Source of the DNA: Pseudomonadota bacterium
GTDB taxonomy: Bacteria; Pseudomonadota; Gammaproteobacteria; Pseudomonadales; Pseudomonadaceae
Length of the DNA: 38,791 bases
Reading direction: 5' to 3'
Assembly (NCBI GenBank): GCA_023388335.1
Contig: JAEWGL010000101.1
Coordinates: 1 to 38,791 of the forward strand
Part shown: positions 26,105-34,398 of the stretch, piece after piece
Numbering within the stretch: position 1 is the first letter of the stretch
Layout: every line of letters begins with the position of its first letter
The notes under the pieces: model-generated
The model's database searches: none
What the model was told of the DNA's origin: nothing
Seen by the model: only the letters and a program-made list of their open reading frames with translations
Position numbers and translations under genes: made by a program

Positions 26105-27478
26105 TCAGTGACGCGAGCCGGCCAGTTCGTTGCCGGGGGCTTGCTGGGGGGCCGTGTCGTCCTGCGGCGCATCGCGCAGCTCGATGCGCTTGATCGGGCC
26201 AACGATCACCAGGTAGCTGAATACCGCCACCAGGGCGTTGGCACCCACGTAGACCAGCGCCCACTTGAACGAACCCGTGGCGCTGATGATGTAGCCGATG
26301 ATGATGGGGGTGGTGATCGAGGCAATGTTACCAAAGGTGTTGAACATGCCGCCCGACAGGCCGGCGATCTGCTTGGGTGAGGTGTCCGAAACCACGGCCC
26401 AACCCAAGGCTCCCAGGCCTTTGCCGAAGAACGCCAGGGCCATGATGCCGACCACCATCCATTCGGCGTCCACGTAGTTGCAGATCACCATGGTCGTGGA
26501 CAGCAGCAGGCCGACCACGATCGGTGCCTTGCGCGCGAAGGTCAGCGAATGGCCGCGACGCAGCAGGTGGTCGGACAGCACGCCACCGAGCACACCACCG
26601 ACGAAGCCGCAGATGGCCGGCAACGAGGCGATGAAACCCGCCTTGAGGATCGACATGCCGCGCTCCTGTACGAGGTACACGGGAAACCAGGTCAGGAAGA
26701 AGTAGGTGATGGCGTTGATGCAGTACTGGCCCAAATAGATGCCGACCATCATGCGGCTGGTCAGCAACTGCTTGATGTAGCCCCACTTCGGCCCGCTGGC
26801 GCCGGCGGCGCGGGGCTTGTCCATGTCGACCAGGCCGCCGTTCTTCTCGATATGCTCGAGCTCCTGGGCGCCGATCATCGGGTGTTCCTTGGGGTTGTAG
26901 ATCAGCTTCAGCCAGACCATGGAGAAGCCAATGCCCAGCACGCCCATGACGATGAACACGTGCTCCCAGCCCCAGGAATGGACGATCCAGCCCATCAGCG
27001 GTGCGAACAGCACGGTGGCGAAGTACTGCGCCGAATTGAAGATGGCCGACGCCGTGCCGCGCTCAGCGGTCGGGAACCAGGCCGCGACAATGCGCGCATT
27101 GCCCGGGAACGACGGCGCTTCGGCGAAACCGACCAGAAAACGCAGCATGAACAGGGCGATGATCGCGTTGGCCAGTGGCAGGTAGCCGACAAAGCCTTGC
27201 AATACGGTGAACAATGACCAGGTGAAGATGCTGAACGCGTAGACCTTTTTCGATCCGAAACGGTCCAGCAGCCAGCCACCGGGGATCTGGCCGAGTACAT
27301 AGGCCCAACCGAAGGCGGAGAAGATATAGCCGAGGGTGACCGCGTCAATCCCCAGGTCTTTCTGCAGGCTGGAGCCGGCGATGGAGATGGTGGCGCGATC
27401 GGCGTAGTTGATCGTGGTCACGACGAACAGCATGAACAGGATCAGGTAGCGTACATGCGTCTTTTTCTGCGCTTGCAT
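26105..27478 (-). CDS. gudP: MFS galactarate/glucarate transporter
   Basis: The 457-residue protein has twelve predicted membrane segments and is of the anion:cation symporter (ACS) branch of MFS. The opening YLILFMLFVVTTINYADRAT and GWAYVLGQIPGGWLLDRFG are characteristic of GudP/GarP. It imports D-glucarate and D-galactarate across the inner membrane with protons. The genomic position between kdgD and garD fits. GGGAGAA precedes the ATG. Phthalate or hexuronate permeases are related, but context decides. Confidence 0.93.
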   Translation of the reverse strand: MQAQKKTHVRYLILFMLFVVTTINYADRATISIAGSSLQKDLGIDAVTLGYIFSAFGWAYVLGQIPGGWLLDRFGSKKVYAFSIFTWSLFTVLQGFVGYLPLANAIIALFMLRFLVGFAEAPSFPGNARIVAAWFPTAERGTASAIFNSAQYFATVLFAPLMGWIVHSWGWEHVFIVMGVLGIGFSMVWLKLIYNPKEHPMIGAQELEHIEKNGGLVDMDKPRAAGASGPKWGYIKQLLTSRMMVGIYLGQYCINAITYFFLTWFPVYLVQERGMSILKAGFIASLPAICGFVGGVLGGVLSDHLLRRGHSLTFARKAPIVVGLLLSTTMVICNYVDAEWMVVGIMALAFFGKGLGALGWAVVSDTSPKQIAGLSGGMFNTFGNIASITTPIIIGYIISATGSFKWALVYVGANALVAVFSYLVIVGPIKRIELRDAPQDDTAPQQAPGNELAGSRH

Positions 27479-27523
27479 GCTGGTGTTCTCCCACTAGTTA
27501 TTTTTGTGCGGGGATGATGTAAG

Positions 27524-27550
27524 GCCGGAGCGGGGGTATCCCGCTCCGGC
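27524..27550. repeat. Intra-operon hairpin between kdgD and gudP
   Basis: A perfect 11-base inverted repeat (GCCGGAGCGGG/CCCGCTCCGGC) with a 5-base loop lies in the 105-base gap. It has no T-run; likely a processing or partial-attenuation hairpin. Confidence 0.55.
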
Positions 27551-27583
27551 TGCGGCAAAGACAGGCCGCGTGGGGCGTCGCGC

Positions 27584-28495
27584 TTATTGCGGCCCCATCT
27601 TGTCCATCAGCGCAGCAAGCATCTCGTACTCTTCGTTGGTCAGCTCGGTCAACGGGGTACGCACCGGCCCGGCATCGTAGCCGGCGATCTTGGCGCCTGC
27701 CTTGACGATGCTCACGGCGTAACCGGCCTTGCGATTGCGGATGTCCAGGTATGGCAGGAAGAAATCGTCAATCAGCTTGGCCACGGTGGCGTGGTCGTCG
27801 CGGGCAATGGCGTGGTAGAAGTCCATCGCGGTTTTGGGTACGAAATTGAACACTGCGGAGGAATAGACCGGCACACCCAGCGCCTTGTAGGCGGCAGCAT
27901 ACACTTCGGCGGTGGGCAAGCCACCCAGGTAGCTGAAACGATCACCCAGGCGGCGACGAATCGACACCATCAGTTCGATGTCGCCCAGGCCGTCCTTGTA
28001 GCCGATCAGGTTCGGGCAGCGCTCGGCCAGCTTTTCCAATTGGGTAGCATTGAGGCGGCAGACGTTGCGGTTGTACACCACCACGCCAATCTTCACTGAT
28101 TTGCACACCGCCTCGACGTGGGCGGCAACGCCATCCTGGCTGGCTTCGGTCAGGTAGTGCGGCAGCAGCAGCAGGCCCTTGGCGCCCAGCCGCTCGGCTT
28201 CTTGTGCGTATTCGATGGCCTGGCGGGTAGCGCCACCCACGCCCGCGAGGATCGGCACGGCACCTGCGCAGGTGTCGACCGCGGTCTTGATCACTTGGCG
28301 GTATTCGCTGGCGGCCAGGGAGAAGAATTCACCGGTGCCGCCGGCAGCGAACAGAGCGCTGGCGCCGTAGGGGGTGAGCCACTCCAGGCGCTTGATGTAG
28401 CCAGCCTGGTGGAAATCGCCCTGAGCATTGAAGTCAGTGACAGGGAAGGACAGCAGGCCGTGGGAGAGAATGGATTGCAGTTCTTGTGGATTCAT
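27584..28495 (-). CDS. kdgD: 5-dehydro-4-deoxyglucarate dehydratase
   Basis: The 303-residue protein is a DHDPS-family TIM barrel. The carboxylate-binding GGTGEF (52-57), Y141 (VVYNRN) and Schiff-base K167 (IGYKDGLGD) are in place, and length equals known KdgD enzymes. It dehydrates and decarboxylates 5-keto-4-deoxyglucarate to 2-oxoglutarate semialdehyde. It is the first gene of the aldarate operon, with the candidate operator 60-78 bases before its ATG. The ATG at 28495 starts the family sequence; the longer open frame adds nothing conserved. Confidence 0.94.
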   Translation of the reverse strand: MNPQELQSILSHGLLSFPVTDFNAQGDFHQAGYIKRLEWLTPYGASALFAAGGTGEFFSLAASEYRQVIKTAVDTCAGAVPILAGVGGATRQAIEYAQEAERLGAKGLLLLPHYLTEASQDGVAAHVEAVCKSVKIGVVVYNRNVCRLNATQLEKLAERCPNLIGYKDGLGDIELMVSIRRRLGDRFSYLGGLPTAEVYAAAYKALGVPVYSSAVFNFVPKTAMDFYHAIARDDHATVAKLIDDFFLPYLDIRNRKAGYAVSIVKAGAKIAGYDAGPVRTPLTELTNEEYEMLAALMDKMGPQ

Positions 28496-28554
28496 TGTTG
28501 TGAGCATCCTGTGGCACTTGGAGAAAATGGGGTTAACCAAGATGGAGGTAAGTT

Positions 28555-28573
28555 ATCGTACAACTTGTACGAT
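28555..28573. promoter_or_regulatory. Perfect inverted-repeat operator upstream of kdgD
   Basis: ATCGTACAA-C-TTGTACGAT is a perfect 9-1-9 palindrome 60 bases upstream of the kdgD ATG. An identical 11-base part lies before the gntR-type gene at 21837-21847. It is the best candidate binding site for that regulator (inference). Confidence 0.65.
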
Positions 28574-28729
28574 GACCAGTCCCCAAACGCAGGAATTTTC
28601 ACTCGGACGGCCGAAATCTGCCCCGTATGCGTGCTGGAATGCTGGCTAGAGGCTCTAGAAGGGAGGTTTGCTAAGGGTGGCAGTCATCGTATCTCTCTTG
28701 ATGACCGCAAACGATCGGGGGCGCGCCGT

Positions 28730-28787
28730 AAAAAACGCCGCTCCCTCCAATGCATCTGAGACCAGCAGAGGGCTGGAGGGAGCGGCG
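28730..28787 (-). terminator. Rho-independent terminator of the amidotransferase gene
   Basis: A perfect 14-base stem (CGCCGCTCCCTCCA at 28736-28749 with TGGAGGGAGCGGCG at 28774-28787) encloses a 24-base loop. On the minus strand it is followed by six T residues (28735-28730). It lies 37 bases beyond the stop codon. Confidence 0.85.
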
Positions 28788-28823
28788 TCGCGGCGTGCCC
28801 GCGATCAAAAAAGGGCGGGGCGA

Positions 28824-29636
28824 TCAGGCAGACTGGCGCTGCTTGCCTGCTTGTGCCTTGCGCACCTGCTGGCGGCAGGCGTCACCGAAGGCCTGGAAGA
28901 TCTTGATCGAGTCAGGGTTCTGCGCGGCCTGCCACTCGGGGTGCCATTGCACGGCAAAGAGGAAGGACGACAGGCTCGGCGCATGGATTGCCTCGACCAG
29001 TCCGTCCTCGGCCTGGGCGATGGGCTCAAGACCTTCACCGAGGGTCTTCAGGCCCTGGCCGTGCAAGGAGTTGACGCGGATCTGGTCGGTGCCGAGCGTT
29101 TCGCGCAGCCAGCTGCCAGGCTCGATGGTCACGCTGTGGACAGCCTGATACTGCACTTCGACCGGATCTTCGGGGTTTTCCCGATGATCGTTGAAGCCGG
29201 GTTCGGCATAGACCTTCTGATAGATGTCACCACCCAGCGCCACGTTGATTTCCTGCATGCCACGGCAGATGCCGAAGATCGGCAGGCCACGGGCGATGGC
29301 CAACTGCACCAGGGGAATGTCGAACAGATCACGGTCCTTGTCCTGGGCCTTGCCTGGGGTCTCGTTCTCTTGCCCGTAGAGGGCTGGGTCGATGTTGCTG
29401 CCGGCGCCGGTCAGGTACACGCCATCGGCCATGTCCAGGTAGGCTTCCAGGGCGTCGGTGCCACAGCAGGTAGGGACCAGCACGGGGACGCAATCGGCGA
29501 ACTCGACCAGCGGGGTGATGTATTTGTGGGTCATCACCTGATAGGGGTGGCCCTTGCGCTCTTGTGTGCCCATGGTCATCAGGACGACGGGTTTGCGCAG
29601 GGGCTGATGTTTATTGCCAATGTTGCTGTTGGGCAT
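28824..29636 (-). CDS. Class I glutamine amidotransferase-like gamma-glutamyl-GABA hydrolase (PuuD/SpuA type, peptidase C26)
   Basis: The 270-residue protein has the amidotransferase triad C124 (GICRGMQE), H232 and E234 (QWHPEW), plus HGQG near 192-195. PuuD/SpuA enzymes hydrolyse gamma-glutamyl-GABA in polyamine breakdown, cytosolic. No glutamylpolyamine synthetase or oxidase is adjacent, so the substrate is uncertain and could be another gamma-glutamyl amide. AAGG precedes the ATG. It has its own terminator and a 401-base upstream gap, so it is probably monocistronic. Confidence 0.87.
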   Translation of the reverse strand: MPNSNIGNKHQPLRKPVVLMTMGTQERKGHPYQVMTHKYITPLVEFADCVPVLVPTCCGTDALEAYLDMADGVYLTGAGSNIDPALYGQENETPGKAQDKDRDLFDIPLVQLAIARGLPIFGICRGMQEINVALGGDIYQKVYAEPGFNDHRENPEDPVEVQYQAVHSVTIEPGSWLRETLGTDQIRVNSLHGQGLKTLGEGLEPIAQAEDGLVEAIHAPSLSSFLFAVQWHPEWQAAQNPDSIKIFQAFGDACRQQVRKAQAGKQRQSA

Positions 29637-30037
29637 ATGTCACCTTGGGACAGGCTGTGCCTGTCATTGTTGTGCAGGCGTGCAATGGAAACCGGTGCAC
29701 TGCCTGAGGTTTCGAGCACTGCCGGAAGGCCATGCTGACGGCCGTTTCCGGTCGAAACCTGATTCATAGCTTGCCAGAGCCGTTTAATATGTCAAACGAC
29801 TTGCAAGGCGCTAAAGGCGGGGGCTTTCCGGTTTCTGGGGCTTCCAGGTGACTCCGGCCCCGTGGCGACAAGGGTCCGGCGGGGTGCAGGTCAATTATAT
29901 TTAACGATGCAGTTGGGTCTTTGCACTAATGCAATGATGGGGTAATGCGTGTGCTCGATCACGAGGCGGCCGTTTCTGATGGCTGGCGTCAGCCCGGCAG
30001 GGGCGCAACGGGCCGGCTCCGCGATCAAGCCACTGCG
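29637..30037. other. 401-base gene-free region upstream of the amidotransferase gene
   Basis: It lies between the end of the D-lysine operon and the amidotransferase start, both on the minus strand. It holds the long imperfect hairpin at 29707-29760, an AT-rich patch near 29890-29905 and no convincing ORF. A plus-strand frame at 29945-30145 is antisense to the ATPase gene and lacks signals. Confidence 0.6.
29707..29760. repeat. Long interrupted hairpin in the amidotransferase leader region
   Basis: AGGTTTCGA pairs with TCGAAACCT. Inside, after a 6-base bulge, CCGGAA pairs with TTCCGG and GGCC with GGCC. It is 70-125 bases upstream of the amidotransferase ATG. It could be an RNA leader structure or the terminator of the upstream operon; no T-run is present. 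Confidence 0.45.
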
Positions 30038-30820
30038 TCAGTGCAGGATCTGCGCAAGAAACCCTTGCGCGCGTGCGCTCTGTGGCCGGGTAAAGAAGGC
30101 CTCAGGCGGGCTGTCCTCGATGATCTGACCGCCGTCCAGAAATAGCACCCGCTCGGCCACCTGCCGAGCAAAGCCCATCTCGTGGGTGACGCAGAGCATG
30201 GTCATGCCGGTGTCGGCCAGCTGCACCAGCACATCCAGCACTTCGGCGACCATCTCTGGATCGAGCGCTGACGTCGGCTCGTCGAACAGCATGATCTTTG
30301 GCTTCATGCACAGCGCCCGGGCAATCGCCACACGTTGCTGCTGGCCACCGGAAAGTTGGCTGGGGTACTTGTGCGCCTGGTTTTCGATACCGACCTTGTT
30401 CAGGTACATCCGCGCGCGCTCCTCGGCGTCCTTGCGCGACAGGCCGCGCACGCTGGTCGGCGCGAGCAGGCAGTTGTCGAGCACGCTCATGTGCGGGAAC
30501 AGGTTGAAATGCTGAAACACCATGCCGACCTCGCTGCGCACCTTGGCCGCTTCGCGGCTGCTGCTGGCCAAGTCGATGCCATGCACGAGGATGCGACCGT
30601 GCTCGGCGATTTCCAGGCGGTTGATGCAACGGATCAGCGTCGACTTGCCCGAGCCAGACGGGCCGCAGAGCACGATACGCTCGCCCTCGCGCACCTGCAG
30701 GTCGATGTCTTTGAGCACATGGAAGGCGCCGTAGTGCTTGTTCAGTCCTTCAAGGGTGATCGCCACCGGGCGCAGATCGGCTTGAGGGGTAACGCTGGCA
30801 AGGCTGAGTGAGGCGGTCAT
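30038..30820 (-). CDS. Amino acid ABC transporter ATP-binding protein
   Basis: The 260-residue ATPase of the polar amino acid (HisP/GlnQ) type has Walker A GPSGSGKST (53-61), Q-loop FQHFNLFP, signature LSGGQ (156-160) and Walker B IMLFDEP (176-182). It powers the importer made of the binding protein and two permeases encoded upstream. It lies 22 bases after amaD, as the last gene of the operon. Context suggests D-lysine or another basic amino acid as cargo (inference). Confidence 0.93.
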   Translation of the reverse strand: MTASLSLASVTPQADLRPVAITLEGLNKHYGAFHVLKDIDLQVREGERIVLCGPSGSGKSTLIRCINRLEIAEHGRILVHGIDLASSSREAAKVRSEVGMVFQHFNLFPHMSVLDNCLLAPTSVRGLSRKDAEERARMYLNKVGIENQAHKYPSQLSGGQQQRVAIARALCMKPKIMLFDEPTSALDPEMVAEVLDVLVQLADTGMTMLCVTHEMGFARQVAERVLFLDGGQIIEDSPPEAFFTRPQSARAQGFLAQILH

Positions 30821-30842
30821 CTTGTTGTTCTCCCGCTGTGCG

Positions 30843-32087
30843 TCAGTCGAAACGTTGTGCGCTGTAGGGCGCAGGGTCGGTGAAGGGTATTTCGCCCGTC
30901 ATCATCTCAGCCAGCAGACGCCCACTGACCGGGCCGAGCGTCAAGCCGTGGTGGGCGTGGCCGAAGTTGAACCACAGGCCTTTGTGGCGGCTGGCCGGGC
31001 CGATCACTGGCCGCATGTCCGGCAGGCAGGGGCGGCGGCCCAGCCAGGGCGCGTCGTCCAGGCGGTCGCCAAGGGCCGGGAACAAGGTGCGTGCCAGGGT
31101 TTCACTGCGCTGCAGCTGGATCTCATTGCCCGGCGCGTCGCTGGCGGCGAACTCGATGCCGGTGGTCAGTCGTATCCCTCGGGCCATGGGGGCAAGCACG
31201 TAGCCGCCCTGGGTGTCGCACACCGCATGTTTTAGCTCGGCACCCTCGCGGATACCGTAGTGCATGTGGTAACCGCGCTTGATGCCCAGCGGTATGCGGT
31301 AGCCCAGCGGTGTGTACACCTGGGCCGATTGCGGGCCGAGACAGACCACCACCTCGGCGGCGGTGACCGGGCCGCGGCGGGTGTCCACCTGCCAGTGGCT
31401 GGCGACCTGGCGCAGGCTGCGCGCATCACCGTGGATGAACTGGCCGCCGCGCTTGACGAACAGCGCCGCATAACCGCGGGTCAGGCCCCCGGGGTTGCTC
31501 ACCGTCTTCGGGTCGAGCCAGTGGATACCGCCGACCACCGGCCCGCCCAGTTGCTCTTCACGTGCCTGCAGTGGGCCACGTTCGAGGATTTCATATTGCA
31601 GGCCGTAGCGGCCCAAGCCCTGGGCCTCGGCCTTGGCCCGCTCGAACAGGGCTCTGTCGCGGTAGACCTCGATCCAGCCCTTGGCTTGCACCAGGGCGCC
31701 GAGGTCGGCGGCTTCGATCAGCGCGTCATGCTCTTCCACGCTGCGCTGCACCAGCGGCAGCATGTCGGCGGCGGCCGAGGCCAGGCGCGTGGGTGCCGAG
31801 TGCCGCCAGTAGCGCAGCAGCCAGGACGCGGCCTTGGGCAGGTGCAGCAGGCTGTAGCGCACATCGGGCTGGCGGTTCAGGCCGTAGCGCAGCAGCGCGC
31901 TGAAGTCCCGGGGAAAGGCATAGGGAATCACGCTGGAGCGCTCGATCAGCCCGGCGTTACCGTGGCTGGTGCCGCTGCCAGGCTCGTCGCGGTCGATCAG
32001 AATCACTTGGCGCCCGCGCGCCTGCAGGTGCAGCGCCGTGCTGACGCCAATGATGCCGGCGCCGAGGACAATGGTTTGGCAATGCAT
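30843..32087 (-). CDS. amaD: FAD-dependent D-amino acid dehydrogenase (D-lysine deamination)
   Basis: The 414-residue DadA-type flavoprotein has the dinucleotide motif GAGIIG (9-14) and IDRDEPGSGTSHGNAG, and a C-terminal WFNFGHAHHGLTLGPVSGRLLAEM. It oxidises D-amino acids to 2-keto acids at the membrane face. With dpkA nearby, the likely substrate is D-lysine, whose 2-keto-6-aminocaproate product cyclises to piperideine-2-carboxylate. AAGGAAA lies before the ATG at 32087; the open frame starts seven codons earlier with a TTG that lacks support. The amaD name follows the syntenic P. putida gene from memory. Confidence 0.88.
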   Translation of the reverse strand: MHCQTIVLGAGIIGVSTALHLQARGRQVILIDRDEPGSGTSHGNAGLIERSSVIPYAFPRDFSALLRYGLNRQPDVRYSLLHLPKAASWLLRYWRHSAPTRLASAAADMLPLVQRSVEEHDALIEAADLGALVQAKGWIEVYRDRALFERAKAEAQGLGRYGLQYEILERGPLQAREEQLGGPVVGGIHWLDPKTVSNPGGLTRGYAALFVKRGGQFIHGDARSLRQVASHWQVDTRRGPVTAAEVVVCLGPQSAQVYTPLGYRIPLGIKRGYHMHYGIREGAELKHAVCDTQGGYVLAPMARGIRLTTGIEFAASDAPGNEIQLQRSETLARTLFPALGDRLDDAPWLGRRPCLPDMRPVIGPASRHKGLWFNFGHAHHGLTLGPVSGRLLAEMMTGEIPFTDPAPYSAQRFD

Positions 32088-32108
32088 GGGGCGGTTTCCT
32101 TCAGGCAA

Positions 32109-32819
32109 TCAGTTCAGGTGGCGGCCCAGGCGGGCCTCCAGGTGTTTGAGGACACGTCGCACGATCTCCACGATCAGCAGGTAGAGCACCGCGGCCCACA
32201 GGTAGATCTGGAAATCGAAGCTGCGCGAGAAGGCCAGCTTGGTCACGCCCATCAGGTCGTAGATCGTCACCAGCGAGGCGATGGCGCTGGCCTTGATCAT
32301 CAGGATCAGTTCGTTGCCCAAAGGGCCGATCGCCACCAGCAGCGACTGCGGCAGGATCACCTTGAAGAACGTGGTCGAGCGCTTCAGGCTCAGCGCCCGC
32401 GCCGCTTCGTATTGCCCCGGCGCGATGGCCAGCAGGCTGCCGCGCAAGATCTCCGCCTGGTAGGCGGCGGTGTTGAGGGTGAAGGCCAGCAACGTGCAGT
32501 ACCACGCTTCGCGGAAGAACCACCACAGGCCCACGTCCTGCCAGAAGCCCTTGAGCGAGCCGAGGCCGTAGTACAGCAAAAACAGCTGCGCCAGCAGCGG
32601 CGAGCCGCGGAAGAAGTAGATGTAGCCGGCGGCCAGGCGTTGCAGCAGCAAGTGCCGCGACAACCGCGCCAGGGCCAGGAGTAGGCCGAGCACGGCGCCG
32701 AGGGTGAAGGAGATCGCCACCAGCTTGGCGGTCACCAGCAGGCCGTCGACGAAGCGCGGGCCGTAGCGTTCCAGCAGGTCGGGGTCCAGGACCAGCGCCA
32801 GCAGTTGTTCGAAGCTCAT
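32109..32819 (-). CDS. Amino acid ABC transporter permease (second)
   Basis: The 236-residue inner membrane permease is of the HisM/GlnP family. Its EAA loop is EAARALSLKRSTTFFKVILP, and the N-terminal segment GLLVTAKLVAISFTLGAVLG precedes about five membrane helices. It pairs with the upstream permease. The ATG at 32819 overlaps the upstream stop by 4 bases (ATGA). The long open frame reaching to 33674 reads antisense-like through the first permease and is not coding. Confidence 0.91.
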   Translation of the reverse strand: MSFEQLLALVLDPDLLERYGPRFVDGLLVTAKLVAISFTLGAVLGLLLALARLSRHLLLQRLAAGYIYFFRGSPLLAQLFLLYYGLGSLKGFWQDVGLWWFFREAWYCTLLAFTLNTAAYQAEILRGSLLAIAPGQYEAARALSLKRSTTFFKVILPQSLLVAIGPLGNELILMIKASAIASLVTIYDLMGVTKLAFSRSFDFQIYLWAAVLYLLIVEIVRRVLKHLEARLGRHLN

Positions 32820-33535
32820 GTCCGCGCCCCCCGCAGGTGCCGGCTGTAGCGTTGCTCGACGAAGGCGAAGACCCGACCCGACAGCGCCGAGAACAGCAGG
32901 TAGCCCAGGCACGCCACGCCGTAGAAGAATATCGGTTCCTTGGTCACGCTGACCGCCAGGTTGGTCTGGCGCATAAGGTCGACAAGGGAAATGGTCGATA
33001 CCAGCGAGGTGTCCTTGAGCAGCGACAGCCAGTTGTTCGACAGCCCCGGCAAGGCGATGCGCGTAAGTTGCGGCAGCACCACCTTGAAGAACGCCGTGCG
33101 CTTGCCCAGGCCGAGGGCCGCGCAGGCCTCGTATTGCCCCTTGGGCAGGGTCTTGAAGGCGGCCAGCCAGATCTCGCTGGAAAACGCGGCGAACACCAGG
33201 CTGAAGGCGACCATGGCGGCGAGGAAGGTGTTGATCAGCACCTCGCCTTCGTAGCCCAGGGCGGCGAGGATCTTCTGCGCGGCAATCTGGCAGCCATAGT
33301 AGATGATCAGCAGCGTAAGCAGCTCCGGCAGGCCGCGGAACACGGTAGAGAACAGCGTGGCCCAGGCCCGTGGCAGGCGCTTGGGCGAACGCGCGGCCAA
33401 GGCCACGGCCAGACCCAGTGGCAGGCCGATGGGCAAGCAGGCCAGGGCCAGCGACAGGGTCACCAGGGCGCCGGCCAGCAAGGCCTGGCCCCAACCCCCG
33501 CTGGCGAAGGACAGCAAGGACAGTTGATCGAACAT
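32816..33535 (-). CDS. Amino acid ABC transporter permease (first)
   Basis: The 239-residue HisQ/GlnP-type permease has an EAA loop EACAALGLGKRTAFFKVVLP and about five membrane helices. It forms the membrane channel with the next gene product. A strong AGGAGGG precedes the ATG and is partly included in the 3' arm of a perfect hairpin (33545-33571). It is separated from the binding protein gene by 77 bases holding that hairpin and a REP unit. Confidence 0.92.
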   Translation of the reverse strand: MFDQLSLLSFASGGWGQALLAGALVTLSLALACLPIGLPLGLAVALAARSPKRLPRAWATLFSTVFRGLPELLTLLIIYYGCQIAAQKILAALGYEGEVLINTFLAAMVAFSLVFAAFSSEIWLAAFKTLPKGQYEACAALGLGKRTAFFKVVLPQLTRIALPGLSNNWLSLLKDTSLVSTISLVDLMRQTNLAVSVTKEPIFFYGVACLGYLLFSALSGRVFAFVEQRYSRHLRGART

Positions 33536-33544
33536 AAAAGCCCT

Positions 33545-33571
33545 CCTGCAGGTTCACGTAGAACCTGCAGG
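33545..33571 (-). promoter_or_regulatory. Perfect hairpin abutting the first permease's ribosome site
   Basis: Two 11-base arms (CCTGCAGGTTC and its complement) surround a 5-base loop. On the minus strand the 3' arm ends in CAGG, which forms part of the AGGAGGG ribosome site 5 bases before the permease ATG. Folding could dampen permease translation relative to the binding protein. Confidence 0.5.
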
Positions 33572-33597
33572 CGCGAGCAAGCCCGCGCCTACAGGGG
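33571..33597. repeat. REP-like element
   Basis: On the minus strand CTGTAGGCGCGGGCTTGCTC matches the common Pseudomonas REP pattern, and its GGCGCG/CGCGCC arms can pair. It follows the binding protein gene, where REP hairpins often protect the upstream transcript from 3' decay. Confidence 0.7.
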
Positions 33598-33612
33598 ATG
33601 AGCGCGCAGTCG

Positions 33613-34371
33613 TCAGTTATAGATGTCGAATTCGAAATAACGGCTGGCGATCTTCTGGTAGGTGCCGTTGGCAACGATCTCGTCCAGCGCCGTGTTCAGC
33701 CGCTCCCGCAGAGCATCGTCGTCCTTGCGCACGGCGATCGCGGCGTCGGCCTTGGTACCGTCGACGTCACCGAGGATCTTGCAGCAGGCCTTGCCGTTCT
33801 TGTTCAGCCATTCGTGCAGCGGGAACTTGTCGGCGATCACCCCGTCCAGGCGCCCGGCGGCGAGGTCGGCGTTGGCTTCATCGAGGGTAGGGTAGAGCTT
33901 GACGTTCGCACCGGCCATGCCATAGACGTCCTCGGCGTAGATGGCCTGGGTCGAGGAGGACTGGGCGCCGACCGTGTAGTCCTTGAAGTCGGTCTGCGCA
34001 TCGCTGATCGGGCTGTCCTTGGCCACGGCCACGGTCAGCGGGGTCTTGTAGTAGTGATGGGTGAAGGCGATCTTCTTGCGCCGTTCCTGGGTATCGATCA
34101 TGGAAGCGACCACGGCGTCATACTTTTTGGCCATCAGCGCCGGAATGATGCCTTCCCAGTCCTGCGCGACCAACGTGCATTCGACCTTCATCTGCTCGCA
34201 CAAAGCGTTGGCGATGTCGACATCGAAGCCATGCAGCTTATTGTCGGAGTCCACGTAGTTGAACGGCGGGTAGGCACCCTCGGTGGCAATTTTCAAGGTC
34301 TCGGCCCGGGCCGCACCGATTCCCGCCAGCAGCAGGGCGCACGCACCCGCGACAGCAATGGCTCGTTTCAT
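33613..34371 (-). CDS. Polar amino acid ABC transporter substrate-binding protein (LAO/HisJ type)
   Basis: The 252-residue periplasmic protein has a signal peptide (cleavage near residue 23, after AARA). The mature fold opens ETLKIATEGAYPPFNYVD, then GFDVDIANALCEQMKVEC and the later AVASMIDTQERRKKIAFT. This is the cluster-3 pattern for Lys/Arg/Orn/His binding. It captures the ligand for the two permeases and the ATPase. GAGGTG precedes the ATG. It lies 27 bases after the rpiR gene. Confidence 0.93.
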   Translation of the reverse strand: MKRAIAVAGACALLLAGIGAARAETLKIATEGAYPPFNYVDSDNKLHGFDVDIANALCEQMKVECTLVAQDWEGIIPALMAKKYDAVVASMIDTQERRKKIAFTHHYYKTPLTVAVAKDSPISDAQTDFKDYTVGAQSSSTQAIYAEDVYGMAGANVKLYPTLDEANADLAAGRLDGVIADKFPLHEWLNKNGKACCKILGDVDGTKADAAIAVRKDDDALRERLNTALDEIVANGTYQKIASRYFEFDIYN

Positions 34372-34398
34372 CTTGCACCTCAGTTAAATGCACTCTTG

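Larger units (their letters stand above)
28496..28823. other. Gap between kdgD start and the amidotransferase gene
   Basis: The 328-base gap carries the kdgD promoter, its inverted-repeat operator (28555-28573) and the terminator of the downstream-facing amidotransferase gene (28730-28787). I find no credible additional gene. Confidence 0.7.

Noticed and set aside
28505..28530. TGGCAC sequence resembling the -24 element of a sigma-54 promoter
   Set aside because: No GC-containing -12 element at the required spacing, and it points away from kdgD.
29945..30145. 66-codon plus-strand ORF
   Set aside because: It runs antisense into the end of the ATPase gene, has no ribosome site or recognisable protein features, and fits a GC-rich shadow frame.
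31260..32684. 474-codon plus-strand ORF opposite amaD and the permease
   Set aside because: Antisense shadow crossing two genuine genes on the other strand; Gln/Ala/Arg-rich with no motif.
32820..33674. N-terminal extension of the second permease reading frame
   Set aside because: It overlaps the first permease in another frame and encodes Arg/Pro/Gly-rich sequence; the ATGA overlap at 32816-32819 marks the true start.
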